NCBI RefSeq assembly: GCF_035621355.1
Contig: NZ_CP141769.1
Span: 1,922,001-1,986,000, forward strand
DNA length: 64,000 bases
Direction of reading: 5' to 3'
DNA from: Thiobacillus sp. SCUT-2
GTDB taxonomy: Bacteria; Pseudomonadota; Gammaproteobacteria; Burkholderiales; Thiobacillaceae
The notes under the pieces: generated by a model
What the model was told of the DNA's origin: nothing
Databases searched by the model: none
What the model saw: only the letters and a program-made list of their open reading frames with translations
Shown: piece after piece, positions 45,379-56,087 of the stretch
How positions within the stretch are numbered: the stretch's first letter is position 1
Layout: each line of letters begins with the position of its first letter
Translations under genes and position numbers: made by a program

Positions 45379-45407
45379 ACTATAACAGGAATGATTCGTG
45401 TTTGCAA
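45379..45407 (-). promoter_or_regulatory. Sigma70-like promoter of hemP-ftr operon
   Basis: On the minus strand TTGCAA (plus 45402-45407), a 17-base spacer and TATAGT (plus 45379-45384) make a good promoter. The spacer includes an ATCATTC segment that could be half of a Fur box, but no full Fur palindrome is evident. Confidence 0.6.
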
Positions 45408-45442
45408 CAATAGGCATGTGAAGTTTGAGATAGCGATCAAAC

Positions 45443-45595
45443 ATGATGTGCGCGATGGAGGTGAAGAAGACAAAGGCTCTGGAGATCCCGGAGCAGACCG
45501 AGAGCCAGATAGACTCCGTGAAGGACTTCGTACGGCCGCATTCCGGCAAGATGCCGTATGCATCTATTCAGCCATTAACGGCTGCCTGGCAATAG
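45443..45595 (+). CDS. Unrecognised 50-codon open frame
   Basis: A short frame starting ATGATG and encoding a charged peptide (EVKKTKALEIPEQTESQIDS) with natural-looking composition, but no ribosome site and no known motif. It lies in a zone of gene debris between hemP and a kinase fragment. It may be part of a decayed gene rather than a functional one. Confidence 0.2.
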   Translation: MMCAMEVKKTKALEIPEQTESQIDSVKDFVRPHSGKMPYASIQPLTAAWQ

Positions 45596-45697
45596 GAACG
45601 ACGACGCGAAGCCGCGTGTCCGGGAAAGCGCCGAATATACTCAAGACTGGGACGGCAACGTCGCTCCCATCACCGGCATGTCATAGGTGGAAAGGAC

Positions 45698-45868
45698 ATA
45701 GAACTCGCTGTGGTGGATTTCGACCGGCTCCGGATCATCAGTGAAGAAAAGCGAGGCGGCGGCCTCGCGCTCGTCAAGGCGATCGCGCACGCCCATGGCG
45801 GAAGACTGGAACTGACCGATACGCCTGGAGGTCGGCTGGCCGTACGGCTCAGCCTGCCTCTCACCTGA
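45698..45868 (+). pseudogene. C-terminal remnant of a histidine kinase (plus strand)
   Basis: The frame reads through a G-box (GGGLALVKAIAHAHGG, about the last 40 residues) and the final strands of a HATPase domain, ending in a stop at 45866-45868. The upstream part of the kinase is missing: no H-box, no membrane helices and no start are present. It is different in sequence from the second fragment at 46381-46575, so two unrelated kinases have decayed here. Confidence 0.55.
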
Positions 45869-45921
45869 ACCCAGGAGTTGGCGGTCTGCCTTCTGGGCTG
45901 ACATTCGGAATGCTGCCCTTT

Positions 45922-46278
45922 TCATTTTTGTACCAGTTTGTCCATCACCAAGCTATGGACCATGCGGGCCACAATCTTCCTTTCCGCCGCAGACAGCTTA
46001 TGAAAATCCACCAAGAAGTCATGCTCGAATTTCGAGCGGGTAGAGGATGGCTTGGTGTGACCATTCCCGAAGGTGAGCCACTCGGGCGATTCCCCAAGAG
46101 TTTTTGACATTTGAAGCAGTGTGGAATGGCGTAATGACTTGATCTTTCCGTTTTCAAGGTTGCACAGCAGAGACGGAGAAACACCACATCGCCTGGCGAG
46201 TTCGGCTTGGCTCAGTCCTGCGCGAATCCTGGCGTCTTTGATTCGGTTAGCGAGCGCCATATCCTTCCGAATCGCCAT
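45922..46278 (-). CDS. XRE-family helix-turn-helix regulator
   Basis: A 118-residue protein with an N-terminal helix-turn-helix (about 8-62: IKDARIRAGLSQAELARRCGVSPSLLCNLENGKIKSL style) and a short C-terminal helical part rich in basic residues. Regulators of this size are common on mobile elements. AGGAAG precedes the ATG at 46278. It lies between two kinase remnants near the integrase end of the element. Its target is not known. Confidence 0.82.
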   Translation of the reverse strand: MAIRKDMALANRIKDARIRAGLSQAELARRCGVSPSLLCNLENGKIKSLRHSTLLQMSKTLGESPEWLTFGNGHTKPSSTRSKFEHDFLVDFHKLSAAERKIVARMVHSLVMDKLVQK

Positions 46279-46380
46279 GGTCTTCCTTTCTATATATAGC
46301 GTCAGCATGAGTCCTGTGGCAATACTTAGGTTTTCGCTTGCCGATAAACAGGATTCTTTATTTTTGGGGGGCGCGCACGA

Positions 46381-46575
46381 CTAGATAGGGGACAGACGTT
46401 GACGGTAGACAAAAACCAATCCCGTCCTGTCCGACCGATCTTCAAGTCTGACGGTTCCACCCAGACGTTCGGCGATATTACGCACAATTGCCAGACCCAG
46501 GCCGCTTCCGCCATCATGGCTCCCGGGCACACGGTAATGTTCGTGTTCGCATGGCCTCATAACATATGGCTTCAA
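46381..46575 (-). pseudogene. C-terminal remnant of a histidine kinase (minus strand)
   Basis: The frame encodes the ATP-binding end of a sensor kinase: HYRVPGSHDGGSGLGLAIVRNIAERLGG, then closing strands, then a stop at the low-coordinate end. Only about 50 residues are similar; the rest of the kinase is absent. The frame starts at a fortuitous Met. This is a truncated relic. Confidence 0.6.
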
Positions 46576-46771
46576 ATCACATCGCTATAGATTTTTACAA
46601 GGTCTCGCCGAACAGCCAAGGCCCAAAAGGTTTAAGGTGCCTATCCATGGAATTGCGTAGTCGTACGCCCTGCTTCGCCGCAGCTGGTTGTTGATCGTGG
46701 CTTCGATAGTCAGCATATGTCTGTGAAACATCGTAACGCTTCAGTCGCTACCTTTTACCCTGGACTCGACC
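46576..46771. other. Non-coding region upstream of the AlpA-type gene
   Basis: About 200 bp of lower-GC DNA between the kinase remnant and the AlpA-like gene. It presumably holds the promoter for that gene, but I see no clear -35/-10 pair, and no repeat or hairpin of note. Confidence 0.4.
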
Positions 46772-47143
46772 ATGAATGACAACCCATCACAGCGAGCAAC
46801 CGTTCACGAGCGTACCGTGCATGACGATTGTCGCGCCGAGGACGACAAGTTACCGCATCTACCGCCCAAAAACCCTCTTCGCCTCCGACGCACCATTCGA
46901 CGCACTGAGTTGCGTCAAATGGTGCCGCTGGCCGACACGACAATCTACGATATGGAGAGACACGGAGAATTTCCGCGCCGCTTCAATCTGACGGCGCGCT
47001 GCGTGGTGTGGGACCTGGCCGAGGTGGAGGCCTGGATAGCCGCGCGGCGGCAGGCCTCAGACTCTGATCAACTGAAGCGGGCGCCCTCGCCCGATGTACG
47101 CCAACGCAAGCGTCGCCCTGTCAAAGCAAGGCCTGCGTCGTGA
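46772..47143 (+). CDS. AlpA-like excisionase/regulatory protein
   Basis: A 123-residue basic protein with a winged MerR/AlpA-type HTH (about 38-92: RRTELRQMVPLADTTIYDMERHGEFPRRFNL then VVWDLAEVEAWI). AlpA/Vis-like proteins next to an integrase act as transcription factors or recombination directionality factors. It is convergent with the integrase and the 3' ends overlap by 23 bases. The N-terminal 35 residues are an extension without similarity, so the true start could be further in. Confidence 0.8.
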   Translation: MNDNPSQRATVHERTVHDDCRAEDDKLPHLPPKNPLRLRRTIRRTELRQMVPLADTTIYDMERHGEFPRRFNLTARCVVWDLAEVEAWIAARRQASDSDQLKRAPSPDVRQRKRRPVKARPAS

Positions 47144-48377
47144 GCACCTTCATCGATGGCGGCAGCAAGGTCGGAGTGTGCGACTTGCCTGCGGTCCACG
47201 CGTCAATCATGTCGGCCCATTCCTGCAGCATGTGACGCCGCTGCTCGGCATATTCAGCCTTGTTGTAGACGCCTCGCGACGAGCGACCGTCTTCGTGTGC
47301 TAGGCACTTCTCGATCCAGTCGCTGTTGAAGCCGAGCTCGTTGAGGATGGTCGAACCCGTGCGCCGCAGGTCGTGCACGGTGAAGAGTTCCAGCGGCAGG
47401 CTGTTCGTTTTCGCGCGTTCGACTATTAGTTGCGTAACCCGGTTGAGTGTGGCGTTGGACATGCATTTGTCAGCGTCGTAGCGCGACGGAATCAGGTAGC
47501 GCGAACCGCCGGCACAGGTGCGCAGGGCGACCATGATATCGAGCGCCTGCTGCGACAAGTAGATGTTATGGGCTTTGGACGCTTTCATGCGTTCCTTCGG
47601 GATGCTCCATAGCGCCTTCTCAAAATCCACCTCGTCCCACGTCGCGTGGATCAACTCGCTCTTGCGCACCAGGGTGAGCAGAATCAGCCGCAGGCCGAGC
47701 TTGATGGTGGGGTACGACGCGACATGCTCCATCTGGGACAGCATGATGCGAATCTCGCTCGGCGACAGCGCGCGGTCCTTCGGAACGAAGGTGGCGATCG
47801 ACGACGGGCCAACGTCGTCGGCGGGGTTGGCCACCTTCTCGCCATGCAGAATGGCAAAGCCATAGACCTGTTTAACGATATCGCGGACGTGGATCGCCGT
47901 GGCCGGCGCCCCCCTGCCCTTGACCTTGTTGCACAGCCCACGCAGGTCGTCGGCCGTAATCTCGGTCAGCAGCCGATTCTGGAAAACCGGCAGGATGTCG
48001 CGATCGAGGATGCTCTTGCGCATGGATCGCGTGCTGTCGGCCATGCGCGCCTCGGCGGCCCACCTGGCGGTAAATTCGCCGAAGGTCTTGGCCTCAGCAA
48101 GCCGGCGCTTCTGGCGCTGCTTCTCCTGCGAAGGCGACCGCCCTTCAACCACGGCACGCCTGGCCTCCAGGCAGCGCTCACGCGCCCTGGCCAGCGACAA
48201 GCCATCTGGCCCGTAGCGGCCGATCGTCAGAGTTTCGCGGCGCCCATTGAGGCGATAGTCGTAACGGAAGGTGACGGTGCCGACCGGTGAGACAGTCACG
48301 TACATGCCGTCCCGGTCGGCCACCTTGTATTGAGCGCTCTTGGGCTTGAGGTTCTTCAGTGCGGTATCGGTGAGCAT
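47121..48377 (-). CDS. int: Tyrosine-type integrase of the ICE
   Basis: A 418-residue phage/P4-type integrase: N-terminal DUF4102 arm-binding domain (about 1-90), core-binding domain (about 95-185) and catalytic domain with Arg in LVRKSEL, the HDLRRTG block, a His in the CLAHED segment and the nucleophile Tyr in GVYNKAEY. It is transcribed away from guaA and lies 296 bases from the guaA stop codon, as expected when guaA is the integration site. The start is ATG at 48377 with no strong ribosome site. Confidence 0.93.
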   Translation of the reverse strand: MLTDTALKNLKPKSAQYKVADRDGMYVTVSPVGTVTFRYDYRLNGRRETLTIGRYGPDGLSLARARERCLEARRAVVEGRSPSQEKQRQKRRLAEAKTFGEFTARWAAEARMADSTRSMRKSILDRDILPVFQNRLLTEITADDLRGLCNKVKGRGAPATAIHVRDIVKQVYGFAILHGEKVANPADDVGPSSIATFVPKDRALSPSEIRIMLSQMEHVASYPTIKLGLRLILLTLVRKSELIHATWDEVDFEKALWSIPKERMKASKAHNIYLSQQALDIMVALRTCAGGSRYLIPSRYDADKCMSNATLNRVTQLIVERAKTNSLPLELFTVHDLRRTGSTILNELGFNSDWIEKCLAHEDGRSSRGVYNKAEYAEQRRHMLQEWADMIDAWTAGKSHTPTLLPPSMKVLTTQALL

Positions 48378-48673
48378 CGGTGTTCTCCCTTGTGCGCAAC
48401 GGTTTTACCGTCACAAACATTCAGAATGACAACCCGCCCGTAACCCGCATGAAATCTAGCTTTTCGCTTGATTTTTTACCGTCATGCGCCAAAACGGCTT
48501 GACGGTAGAAATTCTAATCCTTAGAGACCGCTTTTGGCTACCGTCAGATTGACCGACACTTTGCTCTGGTTACCAGCAATCGTTACCGATAGATGTCGTG
48601 ACATATACTTATAATAATCAATAAGTTAATACAACTTCCCGATAGTCGCCGATAGCCCGTGAAGAAGCCTGGA
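48378..48673. other. Attachment-end region with four TACCGTCA motifs
   Basis: The 296-bp gap between integrase and guaA holds TACCGTCA at 48406-48413, 48477-48484 and 48539-48546 and the inverted copy TGACGGTA at 48500-48507. These are suitable arm-type binding sites for the integrase or for AlpA. The crossover (attachment) site is expected near or inside the last codons of guaA (about 48660-48700). The partner att site is outside the window, so the exact core cannot be given. Confidence 0.6.
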
Positions 48674-50236
<1,563 letters not shown>

Positions 50237-50348
50237 GTTTCTAGGGGCTAGGGGCTGGGATTTAGGGGCTAGGGGTCGGGGGGGCGGAAAAAAGAAAGCC
50301 ACGCGTCAGCGTGACTTTCCCTAATCCCTAGCCCCTAACTCCCAGAGC
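50237..50348. repeat. guaA-guaB spacer with repeated CTAGGGG motifs
   Basis: The 112-bp spacer holds several TAGGGGCTAGGGG-type repeats on one side and the inverted CCCTAGCCCCTA on the other, enclosing a hairpin AAAGCCACGC/GCGTGACTTT. It could form a long stem-loop between the two co-directional genes. Confidence 0.6.
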
Positions 50349-51818
<1,470 letters not shown>

Positions 51819-52052
51819 TTAACGCAAAGCGGAATTATACGCGGGCGCGCCACCCCGCACAAACGGCCGAATGGGCGCGGTCGGACGGGCGCGACTTCGC
51901 ATGCCGCATTGGTCGTAATCTACTAACCATCAAGGCGGCCCGGGCGGTTGACTCGCTCAGGCGATGCGGCTAACTTTGCTCCAGGCCTTCACCTGCCGGG
52001 ATCACCGGCTCCAACGCCGCCTGAATGCCACACAACCCGAGGAGATAAAACA

Positions 52053-52391
52053 ATGTCCAAAGCTTTGCTCGCCCTGACTTCCATCGCTCTGCTGGGTCTG
52101 TCCGCCTGCGCCGATCTCCAGTCCACCAAGCCCGCCGAGGCCCAGCCGGCGAAGCCGACCATCAGCGCCGAAGCCCAGAGCGCCCTCAGCGCCGCACAGG
52201 CCGACGTCAAGACCGCCAAGTCCAAGAATGCGCTGTGGACCACCGCGGACAATGCCCTGAAAGCCGCCGAAACCGCTGCCGAGAAGGGAGACAGCGCAAC
52301 GGTGCTGAAGGATGCGAAGGTCGCGAGCGACCAGGCCCACAAGGGCCTCGCCCAGCTCAACTATCCGCTGCTCAAGGTCGGTGGTGACTGA
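52053..52391 (+). CDS. Small Ala/Lys-rich lipoprotein
   Basis: A 112-residue lipoprotein with signal and lipobox (LGLSAC, Cys about 19), then an Ala/Lys/Glu-rich helical region with repeats (SALSAAQADVKTAK, DNALKAAETAAEKG) likely to be a coiled coil. It resembles small Lpp-like or DUF4398-type envelope proteins. GAGGAG lies before the ATG. A strong terminator at 52415-52450 follows. Confidence 0.72.
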   Translation: MSKALLALTSIALLGLSACADLQSTKPAEAQPAKPTISAEAQSALSAAQADVKTAKSKNALWTTADNALKAAETAAEKGDSATVLKDAKVASDQAHKGLAQLNYPLLKVGGD

Positions 52392-52414
52392 GCAGGTGTC
52401 GCGCCCGTTCGATC

Positions 52415-52450
52415 AAGCCTTCCGGATGCACGCCGGAAGGCTTTTGTTTT
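52415..52450 (+). terminator. Rho-independent terminator with the next gene's ATG in its loop
   Basis: AAGCCTTCCGG (52415-52425) and CCGGAAGGCTT (52433-52443) make a perfect 11-bp stem, with a 7-base loop and a following T-rich run (TTgTTTTT). It terminates the lipoprotein gene. The loop contains an ATG (52426) in frame with the DUF4124 gene. Confidence 0.85.
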
Positions 52451-52872
52451 TGAGTGCCATCGCGCTGGCTCCCCACGCGCACGCCGACCTGTACAAATGG
52501 ACCGACGCGCGCGGCAACGTGCATTACGGCGACCAAGCGCCGGCCGGCCAGGCCCGGATCATCCACACCCCGGCAGCCGGGCAGTCCGCCATCACCTCCC
52601 AGGCACGGCAATCGCTCGACGCCCAGGAGCAGGCCTTCCAGAAACGTCGCCAGGCGGCGGCGGATGCACGTGCCAAGGCCGACAAGGAAGCCGAACAGAC
52701 GCGCATGCGGCGCGAGAATTGCGCCAAGGCCCGCAGCAACCTCAGCGCGCTGCAGAACAGCCCGCGCGTCTATTCCACCGATGCCGCCGGGCAGCGAAGC
52801 TACATGGACGATGCCGCGCGCGAACGCGCAACGGCCGACAGCCAGAAGGCCGTCGCGGACTTCTGCAAATAA
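52426..52872 (+). CDS. DUF4124 domain-containing secreted protein
   Basis: A 148-residue protein if started at 52426: short signal peptide (cleavage near AHA-DLYKW), then DUF4124 (YKWTDARGNVHYGDQ), then a coiled-coil-like charged region rich in Gln/Arg/Ala. DUF4124 proteins are small periplasmic proteins of unknown role. The start is uncertain, because the ATG lies in the loop of a terminator; a TTG at 52444 with GGAAGG upstream is an alternative but gives a signal without positive residues. Expression may need read-through. Confidence 0.75.
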   Translation: MHAGRLLFLSAIALAPHAHADLYKWTDARGNVHYGDQAPAGQARIIHTPAAGQSAITSQARQSLDAQEQAFQKRRQAAADARAKADKEAEQTRMRRENCAKARSNLSALQNSPRVYSTDAAGQRSYMDDAARERATADSQKAVADFCK

Positions 52873-52911
52873 TCCGCCCCGCCGGCGGGCGACAGTCGAG
52901 CCTGGCGCGAA

Positions 52912-53262
52912 TCAGGCCGCTTCGTCCGGGTCGGCGGATTTCGCGGCGGGGGCGTCGCCGCCCCCCTTCTTCATGACCTTGCCTTCCTCCGCGCGCTTGC
53001 GGCGGACTTCCTTGGGGTCGGCAATCAGCGGCCGATAGATCTCGACGCGGTCCTTGTCGCGCAGCTTCTCGTCCAGCTTGACCAGCTTGCTGAAGATCCC
53101 GACCTTGTTGCGGGCGAGATCGATCTCGGGATGGTCCTCGAGCACACCCGACCGGCGGATCGCCTCTTCCACCGTCGCGCCCTCGGCGAGGCGCACGCGC
53201 AGCAGGGGCTGCTGATGCGGCAGGGCGTAAATCACTTCGACATCGATCGTGGCGGCATTCAT
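52912..53262 (-). CDS. ratB: RnfH/RatB-family ubiquitin-fold protein
   Basis: A 116-residue protein with the RnfH (UPF0125) beta-grasp core ([20 protein letters not shown], then [20 protein letters not shown]) and a Lys/Ala-rich tail. RatB is usually paired with RatA, as here. The function is not firmly known. The start overlaps the ratA stop by 4 bases. Confidence 0.85.
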   Translation of the reverse strand: MNAATIDVEVIYALPHQQPLLRVRLAEGATVEEAIRRSGVLEDHPEIDLARNKVGIFSKLVKLDEKLRDKDRVEIYRPLIADPKEVRRKRAEEGKVMKKGGGDAPAAKSADPDEAA

Positions 53263-53693
53263 GCGGCATATACCTCGTCTGCGCGACGCACGAAGGCATC
53301 GACGAAAGTATTGGTGATATGGCTGAAGACGGGCGCGAGGACCGTCTCCAGCATCCGGCTGGAGAAGACGTACTGAAGCCGGAACTCGACCTTGCAGGCA
53401 TCCTCCCCGAGCGGAAGGAACGTCCAGTCGCCCTCCAGATGGGAAAACGGGCCATCCCGCAGGCGAATTCGCATTTCGCGCGGATAGGTCTTGGTGTTTT
53501 CCGTCGTGAAGCTCTGGCGGATGCCCATGTAGGCGATATGGATCGTCGCCACCGTGCACTGCGCGTCGCGCAACTTCAGCTCGGTGCCGCCGCACCAGGG
53601 CAGGAAATCGGGGTAGTCCTCGACCCTGTCCACCAGTTCGAACATCCGTTCGGGAGGATGGGCGACCAGCACACTTTTTTCCACACGCGCCAT
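53259..53693 (-). CDS. ratA: RatA / COQ10-family START-domain protein
   Basis: A 144-residue START-fold protein ([36 protein letters not shown]...) of the COQ10/RatA group. In Escherichia coli the family member RatA inhibits 70S ribosome assembly, while homologues bind ubiquinone, so toxin or quinone-binding roles are both possible. The start at 53693 is the conserved one. It is divergent from smpB, the usual arrangement in proteobacteria. Confidence 0.88.
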   Translation of the reverse strand: MARVEKSVLVAHPPERMFELVDRVEDYPDFLPWCGGTELKLRDAQCTVATIHIAYMGIRQSFTTENTKTYPREMRIRLRDGPFSHLEGDWTFLPLGEDACKVEFRLQYVFSSRMLETVLAPVFSHITNTFVDAFVRRADEVYAA

Positions 53694-53743
53694 GGGTGCC
53701 TGAAGCCTTGTAAAATCGAGAATTGTACGCAAGCCCGTCCGCC

Positions 53744-54187
53744 ATGAGCATCGTCGACAACAAAAAAGCCTTTCACGACTATTTCATCGAGGAACGATTC
53801 GAGGCCGGCCTCGTGCTCGAGGGGTGGGAAGTGAAGGCGATCCGCGCCGGCCGGGTGCAGTTGAAGGAATCGTACGTCGTCGTGAAGAACGGGGCGGTCT
53901 TCCTGATCGGCTGCCACATCAGCCCGCTGTCCACCGCGTCCACGCACATCCACCCCGATCCGACGCGCTCGCGCAAGCTCCTGCTCCATGCGGCGGAAAT
54001 CAACAAGCTGATCGGCAAGACCGAGCGCGCGGGCTACACGCTGGTGCCGCTCGACCTCCACTATTCCAAGGGCCGCATCAAGCTCGAGATCGGCCTTGCC
54101 AAGGGCAAGAAGCAGCACGACAAGCGCGCCGCCGAGAAGGAACGCGAATGGCAGCGCGAAAAGCAGCGCCTGCTCCGCGCAGGTTGA
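53744..54187 (+). CDS. smpB: SmpB, tmRNA-binding protein
   Basis: A 147-residue protein with the conserved SmpB core ([31 protein letters not shown]) and the basic tail ([21 protein letters not shown]). It binds tmRNA in ribosome rescue. The ATG at 53744 is preferred; 7 upstream in-frame residues are not conserved. Confidence 0.96.
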   Translation: MSIVDNKKAFHDYFIEERFEAGLVLEGWEVKAIRAGRVQLKESYVVVKNGAVFLIGCHISPLSTASTHIHPDPTRSRKLLLHAAEINKLIGKTERAGYTLVPLDLHYSKGRIKLEIGLAKGKKQHDKRAAEKEREWQREKQRLLRAG

Positions 54188-54250
54188 TGCGCGGATGCGG
54201 CGCCGCGCCGACCAACGGATCGAATGACCCGCCTATCGGTCGCTTTTTCC

Positions 54251-54297
54251 TTGCACGGCTGTCGACTTTTCGACTAGAATTGTCAACATATCGACAG
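54251..54297 (+). promoter_or_regulatory. Promoter with flanking inverted repeat before a small ORF
   Basis: TTGCAC (54251-54256), an 18-base spacer and TAGAAT (54275-54280) form a promoter. CTGTCGA (54259-54265) and TCGACAG (54291-54297) are inverted copies around the -10 and could be an operator half-site pair. Confidence 0.6.
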
Positions 54298-54313
54298 CCA
54301 AGGACACCATCCC

Positions 54314-54487
54314 ATGTCGGCTCTCCCGATCTATCAGGTCGAATTCATCCCCCTCGAACGTCGCCTGGGCGACCGGCGCGTTGCGCCGCGCAATGCCGCC
54401 CTGCCCGCCGGTGTCACGGCCGATCGGCGCAAACAGCCGAGCCGCCGCGCCGAAGACCGCAAGACCGCGACGCTGAAGGCTATCTGA
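54314..54487 (+). CDS. Small basic protein of unknown function
   Basis: A 57-residue protein starting MSALPIYQVEFIPLERRLGD, rich in Arg and Lys, without Cys or membrane segment. A good promoter lies just upstream (54251-54280). I do not recognise a family. The composition is consistent with coding, and the region is otherwise unexplained. The downstream gene mnmH begins 156 bases later. Confidence 0.5.
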   Translation: MSALPIYQVEFIPLERRLGDRRVAPRNAALPAGVTADRRKQPSRRAEDRKTATLKAI

Positions 54488-54643
54488 CGGCGGGATTTGC
54501 TTCCGCCTGCCGGCCAACTTTCCTGGCCGCGCGCTTTTCTTTTCCCCGAACACCGGTCCGCCTTTGCAGCCCACGCGGCCTCCGTGTGACAATGGCGGGC
54601 CTGTAGACCGTCATTCCCGTTTTTTCCGAAAGCCGAGCCCAGA

Positions 54644-55681
54644 GTGCCCGTCACCGTCGCGGACCTCCCCGCCTTCAACGACATCATCGACGTCCGTTCC
54701 CCCGGCGAATTTGCGGAAGACCATATCCCCGGCGCCCGCAACCTCCCGGTGCTCGATGACGCCGAGCGCGAACGCGTCGGCACGCTGTACAAGCAGATGT
54801 CGTCGTTCGAGGCCAAGAAAGTCGGGGCCGCGCTGGTATCCCGCAACATCGCCCGGCACCTCGACACCTGGTTCGCCGACAAGCCGAAGTCGTATCGCCC
54901 GCTGGTCTATTGCTGGCGCGGCGGCAGCCGCAGCGGATCCCTGACGCACGTGCTGCAGCAGGTCGGCTTTGCCGCCGTGCAGCTCGATGGCGGCTACAAG
55001 GCCTACCGTCGTCACGTCGTCGCCGAACTCGAGCGTCTGCCGGCGCGCTTCACCTATCGCGTCGTCTGCGGGCCCACCGGCAGCGGCAAGAGCCGCCTGC
55101 TGCAGGCGCTCGCCGCCGCGGGCGCGCAGGTACTCGACCTGGAAGCCCTGGCGGCCCACCGCGGTTCCCTGCTCGGCGCCCTGCCCGGCCAGGAACAGCC
55201 GTCGCAGAAATATTTCGAGAGCGGAATCTGGTTCGCGCTCAGCCGTTTCGACCCCGCGCGCCCCGTCTACGTCGAATCGGAAAGCAAGAAGATCGGCTCG
55301 CGGCGCGTCCCCGAAACGCTGATCGCGGCGATGCGCGCCAGCGCGTGCCTGCGGCTGGAGGTCCCGCTCGCCGCGCGGGTGCGGCTGTTGAGCGAAGACT
55401 ACATGCACTTTCTCGATGATCCCGAGACGATCTGTCGCCAGCTCGCCTATCTCGCGCCGCTGCGCGGGAACGAAACCGTCGCCGCATGGCAGGCGCTCGC
55501 ACGCCGCCGGGCGTGGCCCGAGCTCGTCACCGCGCTGCTCGAGCAGCACTACGACCCGACCTACCTCAAGTCGCTGACCCAGAACTACGCCGCCAAGGCG
55601 GACGACCGCAGCCTCCGCGCCGACGACCTGTCGGCCGACGGCGTGCGCCGACTGGCCGCCGCGATCCTCGACGTCGCCTAG
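54644..55681 (+). CDS. mnmH: MnmH, tRNA 2-selenouridine synthase
   Basis: A 345-residue protein with an N-terminal rhodanese domain (active Cys in VYCWRGGSRSG, about residue 89) and a C-terminal P-loop domain (GPTGSGKS, about residues 142-149). MnmH exchanges sulfur for selenium (via geranylation) at the wobble uridine of tRNA. The GTG start at 54644 gives the usual family length. The presence of this gene suggests selenium use by the host, since it needs selenophosphate. Confidence 0.92.
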   Translation: MPVTVADLPAFNDIIDVRSPGEFAEDHIPGARNLPVLDDAERERVGTLYKQMSSFEAKKVGAALVSRNIARHLDTWFADKPKSYRPLVYCWRGGSRSGSLTHVLQQVGFAAVQLDGGYKAYRRHVVAELERLPARFTYRVVCGPTGSGKSRLLQALAAAGAQVLDLEALAAHRGSLLGALPGQEQPSQKYFESGIWFALSRFDPARPVYVESESKKIGSRRVPETLIAAMRASACLRLEVPLAARVRLLSEDYMHFLDDPETICRQLAYLAPLRGNETVAAWQALARRRAWPELVTALLEQHYDPTYLKSLTQNYAAKADDRSLRADDLSADGVRRLAAAILDVA

Positions 55682-56085
55682 AGCAGCTTGCCCAGCACGA
55701 AGCCGATCACGATGCCGATGAGCAAGGCGATCGTGAGCCCGCGATAGGTCAGCACATCCTTCGAATAGCCGCGCCGGATGGCAACGTAGGACACCAGATA
55801 ACCGACGGCGTTGAGCAGCCAGATGAAGCCGATGGACAGCGCCTTGACAACGAACGGGCCGACGACCGGTACTAGGCCGATGACACCGAGCAGCCAGGCG
55901 AAGGCGTTGGAAAGCAGGCCGATGGCGAGAACGCCCACGGCGATCACGCTGCGGTCGACATTGAATCGAAATCCGAGCCAGACGAGGCCGCCAATCGCGG
56001 CCCACAGCGGCAGCATCACCTTCCAGTTGCGCCACCAGGGCAGCTGCGATCGCGCTTCTTCCGGCGCCCCCGCCGCTGCGGCCAC
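55678..56085 (-). CDS. Polytopic membrane protein of unknown function
   Basis: A 135-residue protein with about four hydrophobic helices (WKVMLPLWAAIGGLVWLGF, VIAVGVLAIGLLSNAFAWLLG, VPVVGPFVVKALSIGFIWLLN and LTIALLIGIVIGFVLGKLL). GTG at 56085 is the likely start; the frame upstream runs into the Dyp peroxidase gene. No known family is recognised. It is probably co-transcribed with the peroxidase, two bases downstream of it. Confidence 0.6.
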   Translation of the reverse strand: MAAAAGAPEEARSQLPWWRNWKVMLPLWAAIGGLVWLGFRFNVDRSVIAVGVLAIGLLSNAFAWLLGVIGLVPVVGPFVVKALSIGFIWLLNAVGYLVSYVAIRRGYSKDVLTYRGLTIALLIGIVIGFVLGKLL

Positions 56086-56087
56086 GT

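Noticed and set aside
48378..48673. tRNA gene as integration target next to the integrase
   Set aside because: No cloverleaf or CCA-ended tRNA-like sequence is present; guaA is the adjacent conserved gene.
53259..53693. RatA as part of a toxin-antitoxin pair with RatB
   Set aside because: The gene order is conserved in the core genome and the proteins have START and beta-grasp folds; the toxin role is not established for this lineage, so it is kept as a core gene pair.
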